Shown: piece after piece, positions 1 to 10,520 of the stretch
Position numbering within the stretch: the first letter of the stretch is position 1
How the letters are laid out: every line of letters starts with the position of its first letter
From: Peromyscus leucopus
Lineage: Eukaryota > Chordata > Mammalia > Rodentia > Cricetidae
Assembly (NCBI RefSeq): GCF_004664715.2
Contig: NC_051070.1
Coordinates: 73,695,231 to 73,759,230, forward strand
DNA length: 64,000 nucleotides
Direction of reading: 5' to 3'
Made by a program: the position numbers and the translations under genes
Notes under the pieces: generated by a model
What the model was told of the DNA's origin: nothing
What the model saw: the letters and a program-made list of their open reading frames with translations, nothing else
Database searches by the model: none

Positions 1-1335
1 GTCAAATTTTTCTCTGTTGTGCTCTTGTAAAGGTATTGTTTTTAAAAAGCAGTCTTTTAAATCAATCACTATAGTAAACCATCCCTTAGCTAATAAGAAA
101 AGCAAGGGAATTCCATGTTATAAAGAGCCCATAGGCTGAATCACCTTATTTATAGCTCTCAGATCTGTTAGCATTTTCCATTTTCCAGATTTCTTTTTTT
201 TTACGTATGAATTGAACATTTTTTTTAAAGATTTATTTATTTATTTATTATGTATACAGTGTTCTGTCTGCACATATCCCTACAGGCCAGAAAAGGGCAC
301 CAGATCTCATTACAGATGGTTGTGAGCCACCATGTGGTTGCTGGGAATTGAACTCAGGAACTTTGGAAGAAAAAGCAGTGCTCTTAACCTCTGAGCCATC
401 TCTCCAGCCCCCAGATTTCTTTTTAATGATAAATACAGGAGAATTCTAAAGACTGGTCGATCCTTCAATATGTTGGGCATTTACCTGCTTCTGTACCAAC
501 TGTTCTAGTGTCTGAAATTTTTCTGGTGTCATAGACCATTGTTATATCCACATAGATTTATCAGTTAACCATTTTAAAAGTAGGGCTATTGGTACCTTTG
601 AAAGACCAACAGCTGTTGTGCCCTACCCATGTACAACCTGAATGGTCTGTGACTATTTTTGAAAATACCTTTCAATATTTTGTTCTGAAGCATTTTTTAT
701 TTTATGGTTTGTTTCTGAGATTGGAGAAATGTTAATTTGTGTTTTCCATTGCTTTAACAAGTCATATCCCAACAAATACATTGATATGTTAGCTACATAT
801 GGCTTAAAATTTCCTAGTCTGTCCTCCTCGCCCTATACCCTTGACCTACCTCATACTTTGTTTTACCTGAGAGAAAGTTCCAATTCCTAAAAACTGAATA
901 TTTACTTTCTGAAGAGGCCAATCTGGATACCAAAATTTGGTGAAATTTTTGTTACATCTGCACCTATGTCCAGAAAGCCTACAATTGCAATGCCATTTAT
1001 TTGTATTTTTAGTTTTGGTCTCTGATCATTTATATCAGTTTGTCAAAATACTTTTTTCTAGTCTCTCATGAACATCTGTTTATTCTACTGAAGCTATTCT
1101 AGCTCTGATCACATGTAGATCAGTGTTGTTTTTAACAACAGGCATTAAGTCTTGTAATGGATGAGTTTCTCTAGTGCTGATAGGGAGTGCTTGAACCAAA
1201 TTTGATACCAAGGCCTCTGGGAGGCCCCCTCAGTAGTTTTCCCACTGCAAAGGGTTATCCTGCTTGTACATGGTTGGTCTGTAATCATTAGTCCAATGCC
1301 TGCTTTTGCCACATCTTCTTCACATTCCAGAATAC
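1..1335 (-). mobile_element. Class II (ERVK-like) endogenous retrovirus remnant: RT, protease and nucleocapsid pieces
   Basis: Reading the minus strand from right to left gives fragments in retroviral gag-pro-pol order. There is a CCHC-like nucleocapsid stretch near 1290-1330. Near 955-969 is an aspartic-protease site reading DIGAD, where functional enzymes have DTGAD. A reverse-transcriptase N-terminal region follows at about 1-200 and 425-590, including LTDLRAINKV near 130-172. Stop codons and frame changes occur throughout, so it is non-coding. The RT region is split by a B2 SINE and runs off the left edge of the window. Class II assignment comes from resemblance to mouse IAP/MMTV-type pol. 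Confidence 0.75.
199..410 (-). mobile_element. B2 SINE inserted in ERV pol
   Basis: This is the reverse complement of a B2 element. The tRNA-like head (GCTGGAGAGATGGCTCAGAG) lies at the right end and the AATAAATAAATAAATCTTT-type tail at the left. It is flanked by a perfect 14-bp target-site duplication, CCAGATTTCTTTTT, at 185-198 and 411-424. Removing it rejoins the retroviral reverse-transcriptase sequence. Confidence 0.9.
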
Positions 1336-3014
1336 TGAGCCTCTGTTTGGATTATCTCAAAAAAAAAAAAAAAAAAAAAGGAAAAAGGAAAAAGAAAAAA
1401 TGTTGTTTCTAGAAACACCTTGCCTTCAATACTTTTTAAAATAACCTTGTTTCATAAGCATGAGATCCAATATCAGCTGTGTTTCTAATCCATTCTATTT
1501 GTGCTAATCTTACCTGTAGAGGGCTAATCACCCTTTACAGCCTGCATTAGCATTTTCAAAAGCCAAAGATTCAATTAATAGTCATATGACTTTTGGATCT
1601 GATATCATTCTATTCATAGCAGATGTCAACATTTTTAAAAAAACAAACAAAAAAACAAAAAGAAAAAGGAAAAAAAGCAGTTAGTGGGGACTTGTATAAT
1701 TTCAAATGACTCAGACCTCTTTTCTGATTCTTCAACCTTGTCTCATATTTAAGGCTCATAAATTATATAGGCCCAAGGTCTGGTCATCAAATTCAAGCTG
1801 CCTTTGTAATTAAGCATATTGTTCCTTGCCTAGAAACTGATCTTGGGGAATATTAAATGCCCCTAGATCTATTTCCTTGTCCTATGATTCTAGCTTCCTC
1901 TAGTCATCATGTTTGCCATTGTAACTGAGGACCAGCTTCCAATACTTCTGACACCAAATCTTTCCAATCTTGAGAAATAATTCTAGCTTGAGTCGACCAT
2001 GAATCTAATTTCTGACTCACATACACTGAATGCATATTATATGAAACAGCCACTGACTTAAGTCTCTTGAAATCTAATATTTCTATAGGATTTCATTTAA
2101 CTTCCTCATAACCTTGGGGGTGCCTATCATCTGCTGGTCATTCTTGTATAAGAGCTGGATAAGCTAAGGTTGGTTTTCTAAAGACTTTAATTCACTTCTC
2201 TTAAGTTTAATTATGTGGTTCATGATAGGTTCTTGTCTAAATTTCTCTGTCTATGTCTTAGTATTCTAATATTTATTAGTAAGTCTTTCTAAGGCTTGTA
2301 TCTTTTTAGTCAATTTTTTCTTGTTTTCATTAATAAGTCTTTCTAAAACTTGTATCTTATGAATCAACATTTCATATTTGTCAGAATTATCAAACTACTT
2401 TTTACATTGGGCATAAAAAAACCACCATGGCCATGAAGGATAAAATGTGAATTACCAAACCAATAGGAGTTAACAATTGGCAATTATTGTAATTATGTCG
2501 ATCCCAGGTAAATCATCCATCCCTCTCATTTATTGCTTCCATTTGCAAGCCATCTATAGTAGCACTATACAGGGGCCTAATTCCCTGCATTTTGATATTT
2601 CCTATCTTTAACATGGGAAAGATTTTTCGTTTTACTATCATTTTACTCTCCTTAACGATTTCCCAGGTGTCTCACCAAATCTGATATAGTTTGTTCACAG
2701 CAGTGGTAGCTGTTATGTCATCAGTTGGCAAATGAGGTGGCCAGCTGCCTCTGGCCCAGGGCTGTGAGGTGCTCTGGGGCCAGGATACACTGTGGCGGCA
2801 GAAGCACACAGGGCCAGAGTGTCTTGTGTGAATGTGTGGTGGATTGGTGATTGCAGGTGCTGCAGAACTTGCTGGCATGACCTCATGACCCAAAATGGGC
2901 ACTAATGGCTTTTGCATAAGTTTGTATCTTATGATTTTACCATTAAGACTCAGGAGTCAGAGATTTTGCTGAAAACCAGCAGTCTTTTATTATTTAGGAT
3001 TGTTTAGTTGTCCT
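1336..3014 (-). other. Probable gag/leader side of the ERV remnant, unassigned
   Basis: This stretch lies upstream of the nucleocapsid piece on the minus strand, where gag and leader are expected. I could not align it to specific gag domains. An 81-codon minus-strand ORF at 2672-2917 has no recognisable motif. A-rich tracts at 1350-1398 and 1636-1680 may be tails of small insertions. No LTR edge was found. Confidence 0.35.
1350..1398. repeat. A-rich simple repeat
   Basis: About 20 consecutive A bases are followed by GGAAAAAGGAAAAAG units. Confidence 0.85.
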
Positions 3015-3148
3015 GTTTTTTTTTTTTTTTTTTTTCTGTTTCTGTGTAAAGCTGAAGCTTGTCTTTTCATTTCTGTGAAGAATTGTTTTAGAATTTTAAT
3101 GGAGATTGTATTGAATCTATAAATTACTTTTCATAGAATAGCAATTTC

Positions 3149-3316
3149 GCCGGGCGGTGGTGGCGCACACCTTTAATCCCAGCACTCGGGAGGCAGAGCC
3201 AGGCGGATCTCTGTGAGTTCGAGGCCAGCCTGGGCTACCAAGTGAGTTCCAGGAAAAGGCGCAAAGCTACACAGAGAAACCCTGTCTTGAAAAACAAAAC
3301 AAAACAAAACAAAAAA
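3149..3316 (+). mobile_element. B1 SINE (cricetid-type variant)
   Basis: This B1 runs from GCCGGGCGGTGGTGGCGCAC to an AAAAC-rich tail. A perfect 14-bp target-site duplication, AGAATAGCAATTTC, lies at 3135-3148 and 3317-3330. It contains the diagnostic AGGCGCAAAGCTACACAGAG block. It inserted into the old L1 ORF2. Confidence 0.95.
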
Positions 3317-3385
3317 AGAATAGCAATTTCTACTGTATTAATCTAATTGATCCAAGAGCATGGAACATTTTTCATTTTCTGGTTG

Positions 3386-3432
<47 letters not shown>
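3386..3432. repeat. (TTA)n microsatellite
   Basis: An uninterrupted run of ATT/TTA triplets of about 45 bp lies in the L1 remnant. Confidence 0.95.
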
Positions 3433-3433
<1 letters not shown>

Positions 3434-3599
3434 TTTTTGCTTGACTAGAGTTATCTCAAGATTTTTTTTCTTTATCTTTTTTTGGGTTTTTGTTTTTTCT
3501 TTTGCTAGTGTGAAAGATGCTGTTTCCTGGATGTTTTTCTTGGTATGTTTTTCATTTGTACATAGGCCTATGCTGTGTGATTTTTTGTTTGTGTTCTAA

Positions 3600-4035
3600 C
3601 AACTAAAGCATGTCTAGAGATCACAGGGCAGAGCTAGCCACTAGTTAACCATAGATGCCAGGCAGTGGTGCCACACACCTTTCCTCCCTCCTTGGGAGGA
3701 AGAAGCAGGAAGATCAGGAGTTCAAGACCAACCTGGGCTACAAAAGATTGAACCAGTCCAAATGAGAAACAGTGCCTGGTGGTAGTAGTGCATGCCTTTA
3801 ATCCCAGCAATAAAGAGACATAGAAAGGAATATAAGACAGGAAGAAACAACATATAGCCTCTCCCCAATTAAGTCTCAGGATTTGTAGAGACAGGATCAC
3901 CCCTTTTTGCTCTGAGGATTTGTAGAGGTAAGAACTCTCTAATGGTTGGCTGCCCTGCTTCTCTGATCTTTGAGCTTATACCCTGGATATCTGACTCTGG
4001 ATTTTTATTTAATAAGACTGATTAGGATTACTCTT
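3600..4035 (-). mobile_element. LTR-like composite with B1-like segments, inserted in L1
   Basis: L1 homology stops near 3598 and resumes near 4040. The insert has B1-like pieces (3656-3760 and 3775-3810). At 3945-4018 a block is the reverse complement of the start of the LTR at 44981-45483, sharing the 'TTATTAAATAAAAA..CAGAG.CA.ATA' signature. I therefore read it as a diverged copy of that LTR family in reverse orientation. Confidence 0.6.
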
Positions 4036-6079
4036 CAGGCCTACTAATTTTAGTGTGTTAATTTGGTATCCTGCTACTTTGCTGTGTTTATCAGATGTAG
4101 ACATTTCCTAGAGTCATCTTTGGGATCTTTTATGTATAAAATCATATCATCTGCAAGTAAGGATACTTTGACTTCTTTCTTTCATAGTTGTATCTACTTG
4201 TTCTCCTTCAATTGTCTTATTGCTCTAGCTAAGACAATAGTACTAGTTTGAATGGGTATGGAGAAAGTGAGTTATTCTTATTTTAATGTAAATATTTTTG
4301 TTTATTTGTTTACTTATTTTTATTTCATTTATTTAAGTCTAGATTTTTATTATCTTGTCATCTACTTTTTTGGGGTATTAATTCCTCATGTCCTTTAATC
4401 TTCAGTTATGTCATTAAGTTACTAATATGAGATTTCTCCAGTTTTTTTTTTAAATGTAAGAACTTAGTGCTAGGAACTTGCTGTATGTTTAAGTATCTTG
4501 CAATTTCTTTCTCTTTCATTGTAAACATTTTTAGCTTTCTTCTTGAATTTTGTCTTGATGCAATTTTCATTCAGTAGTGAGTAATTCACTTTCCATGAGT
4601 TTGTATCTTTTCTGCTGTTACCATTGTTGTTGAAATCTTTCTTTAATTAATGGTTGTTAGATAGGATACTGTGTTTTATTTGAATTTTCTTATATCTGTT
4701 GAGACTTGCTTCTGTTCCACCAAGTGGTCAGTTTTAGAGAAGGTTTCATGAGCTGCAGAGAATTAAATATAGTGTTTGGGTTGAATGTTTGGGGCATGTG
4801 TGATAGGTCCATTTCTTATATGATGTCATTCAACTCCAGTGCTTCTCTGCTTATTTTTATCTTGATGACCTGTCTATTTGTGAGAGTGGAGTATTGAACT
4901 CACCCACTATCATGTCAGAGTCAATATGTGATTTTATCTGTGTTTTGTTTCTTTCATTAGCTTGAGTGCACTTGTCTTTGGTGCATTAATGTTTATAATT
5001 GTAATATTCTTTTGGTGGTTTTCCCTTTAATGCGTATGTAGTATCATTCTCCATCTATTCTGATTAGTTTGTATTGAGAGCTATTTTGTAACATATTATA
5101 ATAGCTACACCTGCTTCCTTCTTGTGTCCATTCGCTTTGTATACCTTTCATGCCTATCCATGAGGGAAAAATGTGTATCTCCAAAGCAGTGTAAAGATAG
5201 AGCCTCATTCCTAATCCAATCTGGTAGTGTCTTCTCATTGAGATATTGAGACCATCAATATTTAGAGTCCTTAGTGAGCAGTATTTATTGATACTGATAC
5301 TGCTTTGTGAACAGTGTTTATTTATTTCTGTTATGATTTTTGTTATTTTTGAGTATTTGTTTCTCTTTTGAGTTCTTAGATTATTTATTCCCTGTGACCT
5401 CTTAGTTGTAGTTAACCTCTTCAGACTTATGTTTTCCTTCTAATGTCTTTCTGTACAGCTGGATTGGTAGATAGATATTGCTTAAATTTTTTTGTCATGG
5501 AATATATTTCTTCCTCTGCCAATTGTGATTGATAGTTTTGATGGTTAAAATAACCTGAGCTAGCATCTATGTTTCCTCAGAGTTTGTAGATCATATGTGC
5601 TGACCTTTCTGGCTTTCATAGTCTCCATCAGAATGCCAGGTGTTGTCCTATTATATGTTACTTGGTCTTCCTTTTGCTGTATTTAGTATCATTCTTTGTT
5701 CTGTACAGTTAATGTTTTGGACATTATGTATCATAAGGAATTTCTTTTCTGATCCTGTCTGTTTGGTATTCTGTGTTTTCTTGACAGGTATCTCTTTCTT
5801 TAAACTGGAAAAAAAGTCTTCTATGATTTTGTTAAAAAAATATATTCTGTGCTTCTGAGCTGTTTGTCTTCTGTCTTTCTACATATTTTTCATAGGTTTA
5901 GTCTTTTCACATTGTCCCTGATGTTCTGGCTGCAGCATGACTAACATTAATTCTTTAGAGATCAGAATGGAAGACATTAAGGATAATTTAAATTGCCTTC
6001 ATGAATCCCAACCTATATTTGCCAATAGAGATTTCTGGTAGAAAGTGTTTCTGTAGGTCATCAGATGACACAGAGGAAT

Positions 6080-6448
6080 TGCTGTGGAATGTCTTTCTGT
6101 GTGTTGTGAATATGTGTTGCTCTGATTGGTTGATAAAGAAAGCTGTTTGGCCAATAGTAAGACGGCATAAGGTTAGGCAATCCATTCAAACTAGAAAGAG
6201 AAAGGAGAATGGGGCAAACACTGTGAGACACCACAGGATATGTAAGATGTGAAAGTACCAGTAAGCCACGAAGCCACCTGACAATGTATAGATGAATAGA
6301 AATGGGCTGAGTTAAGTTGTAAGAGCTAGCTAGCAAAAAGCCTGAAACATTAGGTCATACAGTTTGTAAGTAATATAAGCCTCTGTGTGTTTACTTGGGT
6401 CAGAGCAGCTATGAGACCAGGAGAGACACATGAAAATTTCTGACTACA
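6080..6448 (+). mobile_element. ERVK-type solo LTR
   Basis: The element begins TGCTGTGGAATG and ends TCTGACTACA. It contains reverse CCAAT motifs (GATTGGTTGATAAA, TTGGCCAATAG) and an ATATAAGCCTCTGTGTGTTT stretch that resembles a polyadenylation site followed by a GT-rich element. It is the opposite-strand relative of the LTRs at 20320-20676 and 43963-44486. No clean target-site duplication was found. Confidence 0.7.
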
Positions 6449-6519
6449 ATTAGCACCTACCATCAGGCATTGATCCACATAGATCTGATAAAGCTTCACA
6501 AGGGTTCTTTTAAAAAAAA

Positions 6520-8565
6520 AAAAAATGGATTCTTAGTGCACAGGAACAGAGACACCCTGGGCTTCCTGGTCTTGTAGTCCAATGACAGCAGCAGTACAGA
6601 AACTCATCTCCAGACAAATGGTGCTGGCATAACTGGGGGTCAACATGTAGAAAATTGCAAATAAATCCATATGTATCACCATGCACAGAACTCAGATACA
6701 AGTGGATCAAAGACCTCAACATAAATCCAGCTACACCAAACCCAATAGAGGAAAAAGTCAGAATTAGCCTTGAAAGCATTGGCATGTGAGACCACTTCCT
6801 TAATATAACACAGTAGCACAGACACTGAGAGCAACAATTAACAAATGGGACCTCCTCAAAATGAGAAGCTTCTATAAGGCAAAGGACACAGTAAATGAGA
6901 CAAAATGACAGCCTACAGAATGGGAAAAGATCTTTACCAACTCCACATCTGACAGAGGGCTTATCTTCAAAATAATATAAAGAATTCAAGAAACTAGACA
7001 TTAAAATACTGAACAATTCAATTAAAAAATGGGCTACAGAGCTAAACAGAGAATTCTCAGAGAATTCCAAATGGCTGAAAGACATTTAAGGAATTGCTCA
7101 ACATTCCTAGGCATCAGGAAAATGCAAATCAAAATGACTCTGAGATACCATCTTACACCTGTCAGAATGGCTAAGATCACAAACACTGATGACAGCTTAT
7201 GTTGGAGAGGGTGTGGAACAAAGGGAACACTCCCCACTATTGATGGGAGTGCAAACTTGTACAGTCACTTTAGAGATCAGTATGGCAGTTTCTCAGAAAA
7301 TTGGGAATCAATCAACCCCAAGACCCAGTGATATTATTCTTGGGCATATACCCAAGGGATATTCAATCATACTACAAGGACACTTGCTCAACTATGTTCA
7401 TAACAGCATTATTGATAATAGCCAGAACCTGGAAGAAACCTAGGTGCCCCTCAAAACTGAAGAATGGCTAAAGAAAATGGGGTACATATACACAATGGAG
7501 TACTACTCAGCAATAAAAAACAATGACATCATAAAATTTGCAGGCAAATGGATGAAACTAGAAAATATTCTGAGTGAGGTAACCCAGGCTCAGAAGACAA
7601 ACATGGTATGTACTCACTCATAAATGGATACTAGAGGTAAAGCAAAGGATAATGCGACTACAACCCATAGCTCCAGAGAAGCTAGGAAATAAAGAAGACA
7701 CTAAGAGTAATGCACAGATCAATGTGAAAAGGAAGAACAGAGGAGATCACCATGAATAAATTGGGAAGGGGTAGCAGGTGCAATAGAAGGTAGGGGATGG
7801 GTGATCAGGATATGTTGGAATGTGATGGTCGAGGTGGGGGAGGGGTGGTGTGGGAGAACAATGAAAGAGATATCTTGATAGAGGGCGACACTATGGGGAG
7901 AAATCTGGTGCTAGGAAATTCCCAGAAACCAAAAGGACAACCTCAGATTAGACTACTAGCAATAGTGGAAAGGGTCCCTGACCTGGCCTACCCTGGTAAT
8001 CAGATTGGTGAATATCCTAACTGTCATCATAGAGCCTTCATCCAGTAACTGATGGAAGCAGATGTGGAGATCCACAACCAAGCTGAGCTCTGGGAGTCCA
8101 GTCAAAAAGAGGGAAGACAAATTATATGAGCAAAGAGGGTCAAAATCATTATGGGGAAATCTACAGAGACAATAGAACCAAGCTCAAAGGAACTCACAAA
8201 CTTTAGACCGACATTTGTGGAACCTGCATGGGACCAGACTAGACCCTCTACATGCAGGAGACATTTGTTTAGCTGGGTCTGTTTGAGAGGCCCCTGGCAG
8301 TGTGATCAGAATCTATCCCTGGTGCATGAGCTGGCTTTCTGGATCCCATTACCTATGGTGGGACACCTTGCTTATCCTTGATGCAGTGGGAAGTTTTGGT
8401 CAAGGCTCAACTGAATATACCAGGCTTAGCTGTTCCACTTAGGGAGAGCTTAGCCTGGGGGAGGAGGGGTGTGTTGGGTGCAGGGTAGGTGGTAGTGGGG
8501 GTAGTGGTAGGAGGGATGAGAGAGAGATCTGTGGTTAGTATATAAAATGAGTAAAAAAAAAGAAT
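6520..8565 (+). mobile_element. L1 3' half: ORF2 C-terminus and 3' UTR
   Basis: Degenerate ORF2 C-terminal sequence is recognisable. Around 7120-7330 it encodes [15 protein letters not shown] and CWRGCG-like motifs, followed by WESIN..PKTQ and GHIPKGYS-type segments in shifting frames. From about 7640 it continues into a 3' UTR that matches the 3' UTRs at 47358-48067 and about 56100-57000 of this window. It ends at an A-run near 8549-8560. It is 5'-truncated and inactive. Confidence 0.85.
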
Positions 8566-8839
8566 AATGGGGATGATTATAAACAAAGTGCACATTATGT
8601 AGTATAATAATTCACAAGGATACCCTTTACTCTGTATAATAAATATGTGCTAATAATATATACATGTATGTATCATATAGTATGTTAAAATATATAATTT
8701 AATATAAAAATAAAAAAAGAAGTCATAATTTTGTAATGGAGTGGGAGGAGTACAGGAGTACATGGAAGGGATGGGGGCAAAATGGAAGTGTAAAAATAGT
8801 ACTCCTTAAAATAAATATAAATGTGTATTTTACAAGAAC

Positions 8840-9290
8840 AATGAAAGATTATTTTACAGACGTCTTTAAAGCTGGAAGGTCCTTCAAAGACACACCAAAT
8901 TCCTGAAAAATAACTGTCACACCAGACTCTACTCAGAAAAATTATTTAATAATATTAAAAAGAAATGAACATTTTCCAAGATGAAATCAGATGAGAGGAA
9001 TTTATGGTTAGTAAATCAGCTCTACAGAGAATACTAAAAGAAATCTTTCAATAGGAAAACAATGATTAAAAACAGATAAGGGACTGTAGGAAACAAAGAA
9101 AAATGCCAGAACAGTTAAACAAAAGAAACCTGAAAAAAAAACCCACAAAATCAAAAAATGAGAGGAATAGAAAATTTTAATAATAACTCTGAGTATTAAT
9201 GATCTTAATTCTCCTGTAAAAATATAGTCATAATAGATTAGAAAATAGGATCTATCTTTTTGATGCCTACAAAACTACATTTTATTAGGC
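8840..9290 (+). mobile_element. Old L1 (L1M-like) fragment
   Basis: AATCAGCTCTACAGAGAATA..AAAAGAAATCTTTCA and ATTAATGATCTTAATTCTCC resemble the region before and at the start of ORF2 in old mammalian L1s. The same region recurs at about 22270-22540. It carries stops throughout. Confidence 0.6.
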
Positions 9291-9319
9291 AATTTTCTGT
9301 TGCTGTGATAAAATACCAT

Positions 9320-9705
9320 CTTAGTTAGGATTTCTCTTGCTGTGAAGAGACATCATGACCATGGAAATGCTTATAAAGGAAAACCTTTAATTGGGGGTAG
9401 CTTACAGTTCAGAAGTTCAGTCCATTATCATCATGGCATGAGGTACAGCATCAGGCAGGCAGACATAGTGTTAGAGAGGCAGTGAGAGCTCTACATCTTG
9501 ACTCTTAGACAACAGGGAGTGAACTACCTCACAAGGCCTAGCTTAAGCAAAGATGAAATCTGAAAGCATGGCTCCACATTAACACACTTCCTTTAAGAAG
9601 GCCACACCTGCTCTGACAAGGCCACACCTCCTAAAATTGCCAATCCCTGTGCCAAGTTTTCAAACACATGAGTCTCTGGGGGCCATACCTATTCAAACCA
9701 TAATG
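9320..9705 (-). mobile_element. MaLR-type LTR nested in another LTR
   Basis: Reverse orientation; contains TTAGTTAGGATTTCTCTTGC, GAGACATCATGACCATGG and GGCCACACCTCCTAAAATTG. It is the reverse complement relative of the LTR at 51545-51895. AATACCAT occurs on both sides (9312-9319 and 9706-9713), consistent with a target-site duplication extended by chance matches. Confidence 0.7.
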
Positions 9706-9721
9706 AATACCATGACCAAGG

Positions 9722-9817
<96 letters not shown>
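9722..9817. repeat. (TA)n(GA)n compound microsatellite
   Basis: About 48 bp of TA repeats are followed directly by about 47 bp of GA repeats, inside the MaLR LTR. Confidence 0.97.
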
Positions 9818-9820
<3 letters not shown>

Positions 9821-10094
9821 ATTTAGGTTAAGGGTTTCAGAGGTGTAAGAGTCCATCATAGTGGGGAGGCATGGTAAAATGCATAAGAATAGGACATTAA
9901 GAGTAAGAAGCTGAGAGACCACTTTTACAAAGACTAGCATGAAGTAGAGAGAGGGTGAACTGGGTGTAGGGCAAGGCTATATTACTTCAAAGCTCAGTAA
10001 TGTACTTCTTTTGGCAAGACTACACCTCCTAAAGCTCCTCCCCAAAGTGCTACCACTGAGAATGCAGAAAATCCTCCATTGCCACTTGTATGCT

Positions 10095-10520
10095 TATATG
10101 TATTAATTAAAATGTATTAATTAAATTTTCTTCTACCAGATTTAAAGTACACAGTCTTTTTTGAAGTCATTGATTTATTTTGAGTTGATATGTGTAGGGT
10201 AATGGATAAAAATAAATTTTATTCTTCTGCATGTACATATCCACTTTTCCTAATACCATTTGTTAAATATAATATCTTTCTTCCAATGTGTGGTGTTTTA
10301 GGAGCCTCCTTTTAAAAACACAAGTGGCTATAAATGCATGAATTATAATCTGTGTATTCCACTATTTTCCACTGATCTATGTGTCTGATTTTGTTCCAGT
10401 ATCATACTATTGTCCTCATGATAGCTCTGTATTATAATTTGAGATTGTATATGATATTTACTTTAGTATTATTAAACAATTTTTAATCATTCAAATTTTT
10501 CATTTCCTGAATGTTCTACA
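10095..10520 (-). mobile_element. Old L1 ORF2 fragment
   Basis: GATTTATTTTGAGTTGATATGT, CTAATACCATTTGTTAAA and TTGTTCCAGTATCATACTAT match the reverse complement of the ORF2 C-terminal half of L1, heavily diverged. Confidence 0.65.

Larger units (their letters stand above)
3015..5970 (-). mobile_element. Old L1 (ORF2 to ORF1 side), interrupted by younger insertions
   Basis: The + strand reads as the reverse complement of rodent L1. It starts with the ORF2 C-terminal half (ATTGTATTGAATCTATAAAT near 3106), passes the RT region near 4045-4260 and the endonuclease side near 4700-5560, and reaches ORF1-like sequence near 5600-5870. Stops and frameshifts are abundant. A B1 (3149-3316) and an LTR/B1-like composite (about 3600-4035) sit inside, and L1 homology resumes on each side. 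Confidence 0.8.
9285..10060 (-). mobile_element. MaLR-type LTR (MT/MTD-like), interrupted
   Basis: TTTCTGTTGCTGTGATAAAA at 9291 and AGTTTATTTAGGTTAAGGG at 9818 onward are the two halves of one reverse-oriented MaLR-type LTR. They are separated by a nested LTR (9320-9705) and an expanded dinucleotide tract. The right half ends near 10060 with ACTACACCTCCTAAAG-type sequence. Subfamily naming is from memory. Confidence 0.65.

Noticed and set aside
6510..7085. 191-codon minus-strand ORF
   Set aside because: Antisense to a recognisable L1 ORF2 segment; no independent homology.
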